A stretch of DNA of 64,000 nucleotides from an uncultured Paracoccaceae bacterium (GCA_947503965.1 CANNFU010000012.1:41158-105157); one strand, 5' to 3'. Shown: positions 1 to 10,023, numbered from the stretch's first letter. Program-made: numbers and translations. The notes: generated by a model from the sequence alone, not told the origin.

Positions 1-92
1 GGCCGATCGACCTTGTGGTAGCGGTGCATCTCGGCCGCTTTCGCCGGGTCGCCCGCGGCGCGGAGCAGGGCGGTGGCCTGTTTTGGCGTCAC
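1..92 (-). CDS. DNA alkylation repair protein (AlkD-like), N-terminal fragment
   Basis: Only the first 30 codons lie in the window; the rest runs off the left edge. The GTG start overlaps the TGA of glmS (GTGA), and the peptide begins with TPKQATALLRAAGDPAKAAE followed by MHRYHKVDR. This resembles the N-terminus of HEAT-repeat DNA alkylation repair proteins that often follow glmS in Rhodobacterales. The family removes N3- and N7-alkylated purines from DNA. The call rests on a short stretch and on gene order, so the family is likely but not proven. Confidence 0.55.
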   Translation of the reverse strand, partial: MTPKQATALLRAAGDPAKAAEMHRYHKVDR

Positions 93-1912
93 TCGACCGT
101 CACCGATTTGGCGAGGTTGCGGGGCTGGTCCACGTCCGTGCCTTTGGCGATGGCCGTGTGGTAGGCGAGCAGTTGCGCGGGCACTGCATAGAGGATCGGG
201 GCGAGGAAGGGGTCGATTTCCGGCATCAGGATCGTGTCCCAGACGCCATCGCCGGCTTCTTTCGCGCCTTGCCGGTCGGTGATGAGGAGGACCTTGCCGC
301 CGCGTGCCATGACCTCTTGCATGTTCGATACCGTCTTGTCGAAGAGCGCGTCGCGGGGGGCCATGACGATGACGGGCACGTGTTTGTCGACCAGCGCAAT
401 GGGGCCGTGTTTGAGTTCACCGGATGCGTAGGCTTCGGCGTGGATGTAGCTGATTTCCTTGAGTTTCAGCGCACCTTCGAGGGCGAGCGGGTACATCGCG
501 CCGCGCCCCAGGAACAGGATGTCGCGTGCTTCGGCCAGTTTGCGCGAGACGCTGCTGGTTTTCTCTTCAATCCCGAGGGCGAGGTTCAGGATGCCGGGCA
601 TGGCGCGCAGGGCAGAGAGTTTATCGGCGAGTTCCGCGTCGCTGATCCGGCCGCGCATATGTGCCGCGTGCAGGACCAGAATGGCCAGCGTGGTCAGCTG
701 GCAGGTGAAGGCCTTGGTCGACGCGACGCCGATTTCGGTGCCAGCGAGGATTGGCAAGGGCAGGTCACTTTCGCGCGCGATGGAGCTTTCGGGGACGTTG
801 ACGACTGATACAATCTTGTCGGCCTTGCCATCCATATAGCGCAGGGCGGCGAGCGTGTCGGCGGTTTCACCGGATTGGCTGACGAACAGGGCGACCGTGC
901 CCTTGGTCACCGGCGGTTCGCGATAGCGGAATTCTGATGCCACATCGACCTCAACCGGGATACCGGCGATCTGTTCGAACCAGTATTTGGCGACAAGGCA
1001 GGCATAGAAAGCGGTGCCGCAGGCGACCATGGTCAGCCGTTCGATCTGCGTGAAATCAAGGCCGGGGTCGGGCAGGGTGACGGCGGTGCCATCGGCGTTG
1101 ATGTAATGGGCCAGCGCGCCTTGCAGCACAGTGGGCTGTTCGGCGATTTCCTTGGCCATGAAGTGTTTGTAGCCCGCCTTGTCGACCTGGGCGGTGTCGA
1201 TCTGGATCACCTTGAGCGCGCGGTTGGCGATGTTGCCTTCACGGTCGCGGATTTCGACAGAGGTGCGGGTGACGACGGCCCAGTCGCCTTCTTCCAGATA
1301 GGTGATCCGGTCGGTCATGGGGGCCAGCGCGATGGCGTCGGAGCCCACGAACATTTCACCGTCGCCATGGCCGATGGCCAAGGGGGAACCTTTGCGGGCG
1401 GCGATCAGCAGGTCGTCTTCGCCGTCGAAAAGAAAGCAGAGCGCATAGGCCCCTTCGAGACGCGCGATGGTCTGCGCTGCAGCATCGCGTGGGCCGAGCC
1501 CCTGATCGATGTAATATTGCGCCAGCAGGGCGACGGTTTCGGTGTCGGTGTCGGTCTCAAAGCCGATGCCCTTTTCGGCCAGAAAAGCGCGGAGGTCGCG
1601 GAAATTTTCGATAATCCCGTTATGCACGACGGCCACGCCGCCCGCCCGGTGCGGGTGGGCGTTGCCCACATTGGGCGCGCCATGGGTGGCCCAGCGGGTG
1701 TGGCCGATCCCGGCCTTGCCGGGCAGGGGGTCATGCACGAGCAAATCGCTGAGATTGACCAGTTTGCCGACCGCGCGCCGCCGGTCAAGCCGGAGGTTGT
1801 TGATGGTTGCGATCCCCGCACTGTCATAGCCGCGATATTCGAGCCGCTTGAGCGCCTCGACCAGGATAGGAGCAGCTTCGTGATCGCCCAATACACCGAC
1901 AATGCCACACAT
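89..1912 (-). CDS. glmS: Glutamine--fructose-6-phosphate aminotransferase (isomerizing)
   Basis: Converts fructose-6-phosphate and glutamine to glucosamine-6-phosphate, the first committed step to UDP-GlcNAc for peptidoglycan and LPS. At 607 aa it has the family length. It begins MCGIVGVLGD, so Cys2 is the amidotransferase nucleophile after Met removal. Two SIS sugar-isomerase domains follow (motifs VACGTAFYA and SQSGETADTL in the first, GRGAMYPLALEGALKLKEIS in the second). The C-terminus NLAKSVTVE carries the conserved catalytic-site lysine. It lies 3 nt downstream of glmU on the same strand and overlaps the next gene by 4 nt, so glmU-glmS-alkylation repair is probably one operon. Confidence 0.98.
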   Translation of the reverse strand: MCGIVGVLGDHEAAPILVEALKRLEYRGYDSAGIATINNLRLDRRRAVGKLVNLSDLLVHDPLPGKAGIGHTRWATHGAPNVGNAHPHRAGGVAVVHNGIIENFRDLRAFLAEKGIGFETDTDTETVALLAQYYIDQGLGPRDAAAQTIARLEGAYALCFLFDGEDDLLIAARKGSPLAIGHGDGEMFVGSDAIALAPMTDRITYLEEGDWAVVTRTSVEIRDREGNIANRALKVIQIDTAQVDKAGYKHFMAKEIAEQPTVLQGALAHYINADGTAVTLPDPGLDFTQIERLTMVACGTAFYACLVAKYWFEQIAGIPVEVDVASEFRYREPPVTKGTVALFVSQSGETADTLAALRYMDGKADKIVSVVNVPESSIARESDLPLPILAGTEIGVASTKAFTCQLTTLAILVLHAAHMRGRISDAELADKLSALRAMPGILNLALGIEEKTSSVSRKLAEARDILFLGRGAMYPLALEGALKLKEISYIHAEAYASGELKHGPIALVDKHVPVIVMAPRDALFDKTVSNMQEVMARGGKVLLITDRQGAKEAGDGVWDTILMPEIDPFLAPILYAVPAQLLAYHTAIAKGTDVDQPRNLAKSVTVE

Positions 1913-1915
1913 GGG

Positions 1916-3259
1916 TTATTCTCCCTTCGCCTTACGCGCTTTGAGTTTTTCGAACAGGCGCACGGCAAAGCCCGCCTTGTTATCTTGCCGGGCACGCGCC
2001 ACGGCCAGATCGCCGGGGGGGACGTCGCGGGTGATGACCGATCCGCTGCCGGTCATGGCGCCGTCGCCCACGGTGACGGGGGCCACCAGCATGGTGTTGG
2101 AGCCGATAAACGCATCCGCCCCGATGATCGTTTTGTGCTTGAAGACGCCGTCATAATTGCAGGTAATCGTGCCAGCGCCGATATTGGCGCGTTCGCCCAC
2201 ATCCGCATCACCGATATAGGACAGGTGATTGACCTTCGCGCCCTCGGCGATTTGGGCATTCTTGATCTCAACGAAATTGCCGACCTTTGTATTCTCGGCC
2301 AATTCCGCGCCCGGACGCAGCCGCGCATAAGGGCCGACAACAGCCCCGCGTGAGACATGGCAGCCTTCCAGATGGGAAAACGCGCGGATGGTGGTACCGG
2401 ATTCGACCGTGACACCGGGGCCAAAGAAAACATGCGGCTCGATCATTGTATCGCGCCCAATTACGGTGTCATGGGCAAAGAAAACCGTGTCCGGTGCTGT
2501 CAGCGTGACACCATCGGCCAAGGCAGCCTTGCGCGCGGCAGCTTGAAACAACGCCTCGGCCCCGGCCAGCTCTGCACGTGAGTTGATGCCTAGCGTCTCG
2601 GCTTCATCGCATGCGACCACGGTTGCTGTCAGTCCGCGCGCCCGGCCGATGCCGATGATGTCTGTCAGATAGTATTCGCCTGCGGCATTATCGTTTTCGA
2701 CCGCATCAATCAGGTCGAGCAACGTTTCGGCCTTTGCCGCAACAACACCGCTGTTGCAAAGCCGCACCGCGCGTTCATCCTCATCCGCGTCCTTGAACTC
2801 GACAATCCGGTCCAACTGATCATCCTGCATGATCAAACGGCCATAGCGGCCGGGATCAGCGGCTTCAAACCCTAACACAACAATATCATGGGTCAGGCGC
2901 GCTGCTGTCATGGCCGCGAGTGTCTCAGCCCGGATAAAGGGCGTGTCGCCATAAAGCACCAGCGCATCACCTTCAAAACCCTCAAGGGCGGCACGTGCCT
3001 GCGCCACAGCATGGGCTGTGCCCAGTTGTTCGGTTTGCAGGGCAATCACTGCATCGGGGTCATAGGACTTTGCCGCCTTGCCGACAGCCTCTGCGCCGTG
3101 CCCGGCCACGATAACGGTTTTTTCGGGGTTCAGCGCTGCGCCTGATTTCATGGCGTGCACCAGCATCGGTGCGCCCGCGATCTGATGCAGCACCTTGGGC
3201 ATGTCGGAATTCATGCGGGTGCCCATGCCCGCACCAAGAATAATCAATGCAATTGCCAT
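1916..3259 (-). CDS. glmU: Bifunctional GlcN-1-P acetyltransferase / UDP-GlcNAc pyrophosphorylase
   Basis: Catalyses the last two steps to UDP-GlcNAc: acetylation of glucosamine-1-phosphate, then uridylylation. The 447-aa protein starts with the nucleotidyltransferase signature LGAGMGTRMNSDMPKVLHQ (about residues 7-25). From about residue 250 it becomes a left-handed beta-helix of hexapeptide repeats, including the acetyltransferase motif ITCNYDG. It is followed after 3 nt by glmS, giving a two-gene amino-sugar unit. The start is ATG at 3259, in a short region divergent from the phosphatase gene at 3386. Confidence 0.98.
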   Translation of the reverse strand: MAIALIILGAGMGTRMNSDMPKVLHQIAGAPMLVHAMKSGAALNPEKTVIVAGHGAEAVGKAAKSYDPDAVIALQTEQLGTAHAVAQARAALEGFEGDALVLYGDTPFIRAETLAAMTAARLTHDIVVLGFEAADPGRYGRLIMQDDQLDRIVEFKDADEDERAVRLCNSGVVAAKAETLLDLIDAVENDNAAGEYYLTDIIGIGRARGLTATVVACDEAETLGINSRAELAGAEALFQAAARKAALADGVTLTAPDTVFFAHDTVIGRDTMIEPHVFFGPGVTVESGTTIRAFSHLEGCHVSRGAVVGPYARLRPGAELAENTKVGNFVEIKNAQIAEGAKVNHLSYIGDADVGERANIGAGTITCNYDGVFKHKTIIGADAFIGSNTMLVAPVTVGDGAMTGSGSVITRDVPPGDLAVARARQDNKAGFAVRLFEKLKARKAKGE

Positions 3260-3385
3260 TGCTGCCCCAAATCGTTTTGTTTGCCCGACTTCTACTGGCC
3301 TTTTTCATTATCACAAGGGCAGGGGGTTCACATCAGTTTACATGGCGTTACAGAGAGCGGGGTGAACTGGCCGAAAGGGGCATCG
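3260..3385. promoter_or_regulatory. Divergent intergenic region, glmU / phosphoglycolate phosphatase
   Basis: This 126-bp gap separates two divergent genes, so it must hold or overlap the promoters of both the glmU-glmS unit (minus) and the phosphatase (plus). I could not assign convincing -35/-10 boxes by eye. No coding potential is apparent. Confidence 0.5.
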
Positions 3386-4048
3386 ATGCGCACTGTGATT
3401 TTTGATCTTGATGGGACGCTGGCGGACACCAGCGGTGACCTGATCGCTGCCGCCAATACATGCTTTCGCGGCTTGGGGTTGGGCGACCTGCTGGACCCGT
3501 CCCGCGACGCTGCAACCGCACTGCGCGGCGGACGCGCGATGCTGAAACTGGGGTTTTCGCGGGTTGATGGATTTGGTGAGACCGATATCGACGCCCAATA
3601 TCCGGTCCTGCTTGCGGCCTATGCTGCAGATATTGATACGCACACGGTGCTTTACCCCGGCGCGATGGACGCAGTGACGCAGTTGAAATCGGACGGCTAT
3701 CGCGTGGGGATTGCCACCAACAAACCCGAAGGGCTGGCCGAAACACTGATGCGTAGTCTGGGGGTGCGCGACGAATTCGGTTCATTGATCGGGGCCGACA
3801 CGCTGCCAGTCCGCAAGCCGGACCCCGAACATCATTTTGAGGCCGTGCGGCGCGCCGGCGGTGACCCAAAACAATCGCTGCTGGTCGGTGACACAGCAAC
3901 AGATCGCGACACCTCGCGCAATGCAGGTGTGCCGTCGGTGCTGGTGACATTCGGGCCGGGGCGGGATAATGTCCTGGCACTTGATCCTGAAGCGACCATC
4001 AATGGTTATCACGAATTGCCAGCGGTCGTGGCCCGATTGATCGGCTAA
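3386..4048 (+). CDS. gph: Phosphoglycolate phosphatase, HAD superfamily
   Basis: Predicted to dephosphorylate 2-phosphoglycolate or a similar small phosphoester. The 220-aa protein opens with HAD motif I, FDLDGT, with Asp7 as nucleophile and Asp9 as acid/base. It then has a cap domain, ATNKPEG (motif II region, Thr), a Lys in VRKPDPEHH (motif III) and LVGDTATDRDTSRNAG (motif IV). I chose the ATG at 3386 because the homologous N-terminus MRTVIFDLDGTL starts there; the open frame continues upstream without family similarity. HAD substrate specificity cannot be read from sequence alone, so the exact substrate is inferred from family resemblance. Confidence 0.85.
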   Translation: MRTVIFDLDGTLADTSGDLIAAANTCFRGLGLGDLLDPSRDAATALRGGRAMLKLGFSRVDGFGETDIDAQYPVLLAAYAADIDTHTVLYPGAMDAVTQLKSDGYRVGIATNKPEGLAETLMRSLGVRDEFGSLIGADTLPVRKPDPEHHFEAVRRAGGDPKQSLLVGDTATDRDTSRNAGVPSVLVTFGPGRDNVLALDPEATINGYHELPAVVARLIG

Positions 4049-4086
4049 GGATTGACGCGGCAATTTCTGCACCACACTATTGCCAA

Positions 4087-5292
4087 ATGACAGAGATTTT
4101 TACCGGCAGTTTCACCCAGCAAGAGCCGATTCCCGAAGAAGGGATCGCCGCAGCCAATGCGGTCATGCGGCACGGACGGCTGCATCGCTATGACACCAGC
4201 GGTGATGAGATCGCCGAGACAGCACTGCTTGAAGAAGAGTTCGCAGCCGCCACCGGCGCGAAATACTGCCTTGCAGTGGCGTCGGGCGGGTATGCGATGA
4301 CCACCGCGCTACGCGCCAGCGGTGTGAAATATGGCGACAAGGTGCTGACAAATACCTTCACGCTGGCGCCTGTCCCCGGTGCGATTGCAGCAGTCGGTGG
4401 CGTGCCGGTTTTTGTAGGGGTGACCGAAGATCTTGTGATTGACCTTGATGATCTGGCAGCGAAACTGGACCAGGCGCGGGTTCTGCTGCTCAGCCATATG
4501 CGCGGCCATATCTGCGATATGAACCGGCTGATGACGCTGTGCAACGATGCAGGCGTGACCGTGATCGAAGATTGCGCGCATACAATGGGGGCCGCTTGGG
4601 ATGGCGTGCCCAGCGGGCGCTGGGGACGGTTCGGATGCTATTCCACCCAAACCTACAAGCACATCAATTCCGGCGAAGGCGGCTTTTTGATCTGCGATGA
4701 TGCAGAGGATATGGCGCGGGCGATCATCCTGTCAGGCAGCTACATGCTGTTTGAAAAGCACCGCGCGGCACCACCGCCGGAAACCTTTGCGCAGATCAAG
4801 TATGAAACGCCCAATATCTCGGGCCGCATGGACAATCTGCGTGCGGCCATCCTGCGCCCGCAACTCAGAAGGCTGAAAGAGCAGGGCGAGAAATGGAATG
4901 CGCGCTACCGCGTGCTGGAAAGCGGGTTGGCTGACACGCCCGGCCTGCGCCTGATCCCGCGCCCGGCAAAAGAACAATTCGTCGCCTCATCGTTTCAGTT
5001 TTTGCTGCTGGACTGGTCGGCGGATGCGGTCACGGACGTGATCGGGCGCTGCAAGGCACGCGGCGTTGAGCTGAAATGGTTCGGCGGGGCCGAGCCTGTG
5101 GGGTTTACATCGCGCTATGACAGCTGGCGCTATGCGCCATCCGAACCGATGCCCGCGTCCGACCGGGTTTTGGCAGGCGTCATCGATATGCGCCTGCCGC
5201 TGACCTTTAGCCTGGACGATTGCGCGATGATCGCGCGGATTATCAGGGGCGAGGCCGCGGCGGTGTATCAGGGGCAGGCTGCGGCAGAATGA
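4087..5292 (+). CDS. DegT/DnrJ/EryC1/StrS-family PLP aminotransferase
   Basis: A 401-aa fold-type I PLP enzyme of the sugar aminotransferase family. Visible features are VASGGYAM (phosphate-binding turn), EDCAHTMGAAW (Asp that holds the pyridine nitrogen) and TYKHINSGEGG with the Schiff-base Lys near residue 191. Family members aminate keto-sugars for polysaccharides or aminoglycosides. No sugar nucleotide or glycosyltransferase genes are nearby, so the substrate is unknown. Its TGA overlaps the ATG of the next gene. A role outside sugar metabolism is possible, because the family is catalytically diverse. Confidence 0.85.
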   Translation: MTEIFTGSFTQQEPIPEEGIAAANAVMRHGRLHRYDTSGDEIAETALLEEEFAAATGAKYCLAVASGGYAMTTALRASGVKYGDKVLTNTFTLAPVPGAIAAVGGVPVFVGVTEDLVIDLDDLAAKLDQARVLLLSHMRGHICDMNRLMTLCNDAGVTVIEDCAHTMGAAWDGVPSGRWGRFGCYSTQTYKHINSGEGGFLICDDAEDMARAIILSGSYMLFEKHRAAPPPETFAQIKYETPNISGRMDNLRAAILRPQLRRLKEQGEKWNARYRVLESGLADTPGLRLIPRPAKEQFVASSFQFLLLDWSADAVTDVIGRCKARGVELKWFGGAEPVGFTSRYDSWRYAPSEPMPASDRVLAGVIDMRLPLTFSLDDCAMIARIIRGEAAAVYQGQAAAE

Positions 5293-5897
5293 GCGCCCGG
5301 GCCAAAGGGCCGCAGCGTCCTGATATTGCAGATTGCGCGGATAGCGCGACGTTTCAGGCTTGGTATTACCTCAAAACCGAGCTGGTGGATTTTGCCAAGG
5401 CGCATGACCTGAAGACCACCGGCGGTAAGTTCGAGATTGCCGACCGCATTGCGCATTATCTGGACCATGGCGCCGCGCCACCCGAACGCAAATCGCCGAA
5501 AGCACGATCAAAATTCGACTGGCACAGCGCCGTACTGAGCCCTGACACCGTGATCACAGACAGCTACCGCAATTCGCAGAATATGCGCCGGTTCATGCAG
5601 TCGCAGATCCCCGGCTTCAAATTCTCACTCCCCTTCATGGCCTGGATGAAAGCGAATACCGGCAAGACGCTGGCAGATGCGGTTGTTGCTGCGCAAGAGA
5701 TTGCGGCTGCCAATAAAGCAGGCATCAAACAGCCCGATCAGCCGCATAATCAATACAATGCCTATACGCGCGCGTACTTCGCGCAGGTTCCTGATGGAAC
5801 GCAGGCGCAATTGCGCAAATTGTGGAAACTGCGCCGACAGCAGCCCGGGCCTTATGTGTTTGACCAAAAGGATCTGGTGCTTTTGGATCAGAAATGA
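5289..5897 (+). CDS. SAP-like / DUF6434 domain protein
   Basis: A 202-aa protein with an N-terminal SAP-like helix-turn-helix segment (LKTELVDFAKAHDLKTTGGK, about residues 34-53), which in other proteins binds nucleic acid. A second domain follows, beginning FDWHSAVLSPDTVITDSYRN and resembling DUF6434. The C-terminus is basic. The ATG at 5289 overlaps the TGA of the aminotransferase (ATGA), which suggests co-translation. No biochemical role is established for this architecture that I know of; DNA or RNA binding is inferred from the SAP-like part only. Confidence 0.75.
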   Translation: MSARAKGPQRPDIADCADSATFQAWYYLKTELVDFAKAHDLKTTGGKFEIADRIAHYLDHGAAPPERKSPKARSKFDWHSAVLSPDTVITDSYRNSQNMRRFMQSQIPGFKFSLPFMAWMKANTGKTLADAVVAAQEIAAANKAGIKQPDQPHNQYNAYTRAYFAQVPDGTQAQLRKLWKLRRQQPGPYVFDQKDLVLLDQK

Positions 5898-5962
5898 CTC
5901 GACAGCATGGGACGGTCACGCCTATAAATGAACAAGCGTTCAATTAAGCTGGGGAGGGCTTT

Positions 5963-7126
5963 ATGTTTCACGCCTCAATGACCTTTGATCTGGGCGAGGA
6001 TGTGAATGCCCTGCGCGACATGATCCATGCCTGGGCGCAGGAGCGGGTCAAGCCGATCGCGGCCGAGATTGATCGCTCCAACGCTTTTCCGCCAGAGCTG
6101 TGGCCCGAGATGGGTGAGTTGGGTTTGCTGGGTGTCACGGTGGATGAAGACTATGGCGGGGCGGGCATGTCTTACCTCGCGCATACAGTCGCCATCGAAG
6201 AAATCGCGCGCGCCAGCGCCTCTGTCTCATTGTCTTACGGGGCGCATTCCAATCTTTGCGTGAACCAGATCAAGCTGAACGGAAATGATGAACAAAGGGC
6301 AAAGTATCTGCCCCGGTTGATTTCTGGTCAGCATGTGGGTGCCCTCGCCATGTCAGAGGCGGGCGCGGGGTCTGATGTCGTCTCGATGTCCTTGCGCGCC
6401 GAAAAGCGCAACGATCATTACCGCCTGAACGGCAATAAATACTGGATTACCAATGGCCCGGATGCCGATACGCTGGTCGTCTATGCCAAGACTGATCCTG
6501 ACGCGGGGTCCAAGGGGATCACGGCGTTTCTGATCGAAAAGGAGATGACCGGGTTCAGCACGTCCCCCCATTTCGACAAGCTGGGCATGCGCGGGTCAAA
6601 TACGGCTGAACTGGTCTTTGACGATGTGCAGGTGCCGTTCGAGAATGTGCTGGGCGAAGAGGGTAAGGGCGTGCGCGTACTGATGTCTGGTCTGGACTAT
6701 GAGCGGGTTGTGCTGGCGGGCATTGGTCTGGGTATCATGGCCGCCTGTCTGGACGAGGTGATGCCGTATATTTCCAGCCGCAAACAGTTCGGCGAACCCA
6801 TTGGGAACTTCCAACTGATGCAAGGCAAGATTGCCGATATGTATACGGCGATGAATTCCGCCCGCGCCTATGTCTACGAGGTCGCGCGCGCCTGTGATCG
6901 GGGCACCGTGACGCGTCAGGATGCGGCGGCGTGTTGTTTGTATGCGTCCGAAGAAGCCATGAAACAGGCGCATCAGGCGGTGCAGGCGATGGGCGGGGCC
7001 GGGTTCCTGAACGACGCGCCAGTCGCGCGCATTTTCCGCGACGCCAAGCTGATGGAGATCGGGGCAGGCACATCGGAAATCCGCCGGATGCTGGTAGGCC
7101 GGGAGCTGATGGGGGCGATGGGGTGA
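5963..7126 (+). CDS. ivd: Isovaleryl-CoA dehydrogenase
   Basis: FAD-dependent oxidation of isovaleryl-CoA to 3-methylcrotonyl-CoA in leucine breakdown, passing electrons to ETF. The 387-aa acyl-CoA dehydrogenase contains [12 protein letters not shown] (substrate and FAD loop), [18 protein letters not shown] and [14 protein letters not shown]. Glu247 in the last motif matches the IVD-type position of the catalytic glutamate, which separates it from most other acyl-CoA dehydrogenases. The C-terminus holds [19 protein letters not shown]. It heads the leucine cluster, and its TGA overlaps the GTG of the next gene. Confidence 0.95.
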   Translation: MFHASMTFDLGEDVNALRDMIHAWAQERVKPIAAEIDRSNAFPPELWPEMGELGLLGVTVDEDYGGAGMSYLAHTVAIEEIARASASVSLSYGAHSNLCVNQIKLNGNDEQRAKYLPRLISGQHVGALAMSEAGAGSDVVSMSLRAEKRNDHYRLNGNKYWITNGPDADTLVVYAKTDPDAGSKGITAFLIEKEMTGFSTSPHFDKLGMRGSNTAELVFDDVQVPFENVLGEEGKGVRVLMSGLDYERVVLAGIGLGIMAACLDEVMPYISSRKQFGEPIGNFQLMQGKIADMYTAMNSARAYVYEVARACDRGTVTRQDAAACCLYASEEAMKQAHQAVQAMGGAGFLNDAPVARIFRDAKLMEIGAGTSEIRRMLVGRELMGAMG

Positions 7127-7689
7127 GGTTGTTCACCCTTATTCTCGTTTGTTTTGCGGCGTCGCCTTTGAAGGCTGAACCTCTCGCTAAAGTCTTTTAC
7201 GAGCAATGCGTTGGCCCGGCTTTTGAGCGGCAGTCACGCGCCCAATATGATAATTTGCGCTGTCAGGCCGACCAGTCATGCGCGAGTTATGATCCGTTGG
7301 AATTCGCAGCCGCCGTTGACAGCCAATGCTTTTTCACTGCCATGGATGTCTGCGCTGTGTTTGAAAACGTCGATGGTTGTGTGGCTGATCTGGTTGGAAT
7401 CCTTACAGAACGCAATCAAGAGATACGTGACGCTTTCCCTGATGATCGTGTGACGGCTGCAATAGCGCAGGCGGAAGGCTTTGCAGAAGCGCATTTGCAG
7501 CGCCTCCTTGACGAAGAGAAAGGCGATCACACGAGCCCGTGTTTCGATGAAGAGTATAGCGCGCAATTCGCCGCTTTTGGTCTCTCCGAAAACACGATGT
7601 GTGATGCATTTGCTGTGACTATGGAAAACTTCCGCGCACATCAAATCCAGCGACGCACTATCGCCATTGAAAGGGCAATGGAGCAATGA
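7123..7689 (+). CDS. Secreted cysteine-rich hypothetical protein
   Basis: A 188-aa protein of no family I recognise. The GTG start at 7123 overlaps the ivd stop (GTGA). It is preferred because it yields a clean signal peptide, [20 protein letters not shown]. The mature part has several cysteines (EQC, LRC, QSC, SQC, DVC, DGC, SPC, TMC), as expected for disulfides in the periplasm, and a long charged helical region (about 105-140). It is coupled to the following gene by ATGA. Its place inside a leucine-catabolism operon gives no obvious functional link. Confidence 0.7.
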   Translation: MRLFTLILVCFAASPLKAEPLAKVFYEQCVGPAFERQSRAQYDNLRCQADQSCASYDPLEFAAAVDSQCFFTAMDVCAVFENVDGCVADLVGILTERNQEIRDAFPDDRVTAAIAQAEGFAEAHLQRLLDEEKGDHTSPCFDEEYSAQFAAFGLSENTMCDAFAVTMENFRAHQIQRRTIAIERAMEQ

Positions 7690-7979
7690 GCAAGGGTTTT
7701 TTCTTCGTGCCCCTCGCTGGGTTGGTGGTCTTTACGGCTTATCTGGGTGTGCGTGCGGGCGAGGTTCCGAGCGAGACGGACATTATCAACCGTTACGCTG
7801 CCGCCTATCTGTTGACGGCGCCGGATGGCGCGCAACCGACCGATTGCGCCGCGGCCCCGCATCCCGAAGATTCTATCCGCATGGTGATCAACTGCGTCCA
7901 TCCCAGCGGCCTGACAACAACCTATTTTGTAGGACCGCGCGGAGAGGCGTTACCACAGCCACAAGGACCGTCTGCATGA
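7686..7979 (+). CDS. Small membrane-anchored hypothetical protein
   Basis: A 97-aa protein with an N-terminal hydrophobic segment (FFFVPLAGLVVFTAYLGV, about residues 5-22) that may be a signal anchor. The short extracytoplasmic part contains two cysteines (TDCAAAP, INCVHP). The ATG overlaps the upstream stop, and its own TGA overlaps the next ATG at 7976. No known domain is recognised. The hydrophobic N-terminus and tight coupling support a real gene. Confidence 0.6.
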   Translation: MSKGFFFVPLAGLVVFTAYLGVRAGEVPSETDIINRYAAAYLLTAPDGAQPTDCAAAPHPEDSIRMVINCVHPSGLTTTYFVGPRGEALPQPQGPSA

Positions 7980-8461
7980 AACCTTTTGCCACGCGGCTGA
8001 TTACTGTTGTTGGTTTGATTTCTGCTGTTTGGATAGCGCCAACACAGGCCCAGGACGTCGTTTACAAGGATGGTAGTACAGCTGTGTCATGCCTTGCTGA
8101 AACGGAAGGCTTTGCCAATATGCGCCATTGCATTGGCCGCATGGCATATCCCTGCATGCAGCCGTTAGAGGATAAGGCGGCGCAAGCTAATTGTCTTAAA
8201 GTCGAGCTCGATTTTTGGGAAGGCAAACTGAACGACAACTACGAAAGCTTGCGTGCTGAGTTGCAAGCTGTTGATGCCAGCTCACCACATATCGACGCTT
8301 TGGATGTCATGCAGCGTGCATGGGGCCAGTACCGCGACGCGCGTTGCGATTACATCGCAGATGGCTATCAGAACACGAATTACTACAGCAATGTTGTCTA
8401 TCAATGCTTGATGGCAACCACCGCTGAACAGGCGCTTGTGTTAGAGGAAATGCTATATTGA
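7976..8461 (+). CDS. LprI-like (DUF1311) periplasmic protein
   Basis: A 161-aa protein with a signal peptide ([19 protein letters not shown]...TQAQ). The mature sequence fits the DUF1311/LprI lysozyme-inhibitor pattern: paired cysteines, a central [12 protein letters not shown] helix, and the [14 protein letters not shown] motif (W, RD and C conserved) followed by a last cysteine in YQCLMATT. Some members of this family inhibit host lysozyme, but most are uncharacterised. The ATG overlaps the upstream TGA, and its TGA overlaps the mccB ATG, so it is embedded in the leucine operon. Confidence 0.75.
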   Translation: MKPFATRLITVVGLISAVWIAPTQAQDVVYKDGSTAVSCLAETEGFANMRHCIGRMAYPCMQPLEDKAAQANCLKVELDFWEGKLNDNYESLRAELQAVDASSPHIDALDVMQRAWGQYRDARCDYIADGYQNTNYYSNVVYQCLMATTAEQALVLEEMLY

Positions 8462-10023
8462 TGACTGATCGCAACGCCCATTTGGCCGCCCTGGCCCAGG
8501 TTGCCGAGGCTGCCGTAGCAGCCGCAGCAGGTGGGGGCGAGAAATCCCGCGCGCGTCATGTGTCGCGTGGCAAGATGCTGCCGCGTGATAGGGTTGCCGG
8601 GCTGCTCGACCCCGGTTCGCCGTTTCTGGAGTTGGGCGCGACCGCCGCCCATGGCATGTATGATGGCGCCGCCCCCTGTGCCGGTGTGATTGCTGGCGTG
8701 GGTCGGGTGAATGGTGTTGAGGTCATGGTGGTCTGCAATGATGCCACGGTGAAGGGCGGCACCTATTATCCGATGACCGTGAAGAAGCATTTGCGCGCGC
8801 AGGAGATTGCGGAGGCTTGTCATCTGCCTTGCGTCTATCTGGTCGATAGCGGGGGCGCGAACCTGCCTAATCAGGATGAGGTGTTTCCGGACCGTGATCA
8901 TTTTGGCCGGATTTTCTATAATCAGGCGCAGATGTCGGCCAAGGGCATTCCCCAGATCGCTGTGGTGATGGGGTCTTGTACCGCCGGGGGCGCCTATGTC
9001 CCTGCGATGGCGGATGTGTCGATTATCGTCAAGGAACAGGGCACGATCTTTCTGGCGGGGCCGCCATTGGTCAAGGCGGCGACGGGCGAGGTTGTGTCGG
9101 CCGAAGATCTGGGGGGCGGAGATGTGCATACGCGCCTGTCGGGTGTGGCCGATTATCTGGCCGAAGATGATGCCCATGCGCTGGCACTGGCCCGGCAGGC
9201 GGTTGCATCATGTTCGCGGCATAAGGCGTTGGATATCAAGCGGTTGACGCCTGAACCTCCGGCCCTTGGTCCAGATACTTTGTTCGATGTTGTGCCTGCT
9301 GACCTGCGCACGCCTTATGATATTCGCGAGGTGATCCGCAGGGTCGTGGATGGCTCGCGCTTTGATGAATTCAAGGCCCGGTTTGGTGAGACGCTGGTCT
9401 GTGGCTTTGCCCATATCGATGGCTGGCCTTGCGGGATTGTGGCCAATAATGGCGTGCTGTTTTCCGAGAGTGCCCAGAAGGGTGCGCATTTTGTGGAGCT
9501 GTGCAGTCAGCGTCGTATCCCGTTGGTTTTCCTCCAGAATATCACCGGGTTCATGGTGGGGCAGAAATACGAGAATGAGGGGATCGCGCGGCACGGCGCC
9601 AAGATGGTGACTGCCGTTGCCACAACGAAGGTGCCAAAGATCACGATGGTTGTCGGGGGGTCCTTTGGTGCCGGGAATTATGGCATGTCCGGAAGGGCTT
9701 ACAGTCCGGAGTTCATGTGGTCCTGGCCGACGTCCCGGATCAGCGTCATGGGCGGCGAACAGGCCGCGGGCGTGCTGGCGACGGTTAAACGCGATGCGAT
9801 CGAGCGTGGCGGCGGAGAATGGTCGGCCGAAGAAGAAGCGGCGTTCAAGCAGCCCACGATTGATATGTTTGCCGAACAGTCGCACCCGCTTTATGCGTCC
9901 GCCCGGCTGTGGGATGACGGGGTGATTGACCCGCGCAAATCGCGCGAGGTGCTGGCGCTGTCGCTGTCTGCCGCCCTGAACGCCCCGATCGAGGAGACAC
10001 GTTTCGGCGTGTTCCGGATGTGA
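8461..10023 (+). CDS. mccB: Methylcrotonyl-CoA carboxylase carboxyltransferase (beta) subunit
   Basis: Transfers CO2 from carboxybiotin to 3-methylcrotonyl-CoA, giving 3-methylglutaconyl-CoA. The 520-aa protein has the N- and C-terminal carboxyltransferase halves. Signatures are [20 protein letters not shown] near the start, [13 protein letters not shown], and [18 protein letters not shown] in the C-terminal half. I chose the ATG at 8461 (MTDRNAHL) over an in-frame TTG one codon earlier. It overlaps the previous stop as TGATG. The alpha subunit mccA lies one gene downstream. Confidence 0.95.
   Translation: MTDRNAHLAALAQVAEAAVAAAAGGGEKSRARHVSRGKMLPRDRVAGLLDPGSPFLELGATAAHGMYDGAAPCAGVIAGVGRVNGVEVMVVCNDATVKGGTYYPMTVKKHLRAQEIAEACHLPCVYLVDSGGANLPNQDEVFPDRDHFGRIFYNQAQMSAKGIPQIAVVMGSCTAGGAYVPAMADVSIIVKEQGTIFLAGPPLVKAATGEVVSAEDLGGGDVHTRLSGVADYLAEDDAHALALARQAVASCSRHKALDIKRLTPEPPALGPDTLFDVVPADLRTPYDIREVIRRVVDGSRFDEFKARFGETLVCGFAHIDGWPCGIVANNGVLFSESAQKGAHFVELCSQRRIPLVFLQNITGFMVGQKYENEGIARHGAKMVTAVATTKVPKITMVVGGSFGAGNYGMSGRAYSPEFMWSWPTSRISVMGGEQAAGVLATVKRDAIERGGGEWSAEEEAAFKQPTIDMFAEQSHPLYASARLWDDGVIDPRKSREVLALSLSAALNAPIEETRFGVFRM

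Noticed and set aside
1106..2353. Long open frame on the plus strand opposite glmS and glmU (about 415 codons)
   Set aside because: It is antisense to two certain genes. High GC and biased codon use leave the opposite strand open; the peptide is Gly/Asp/His-rich with no family resemblance.
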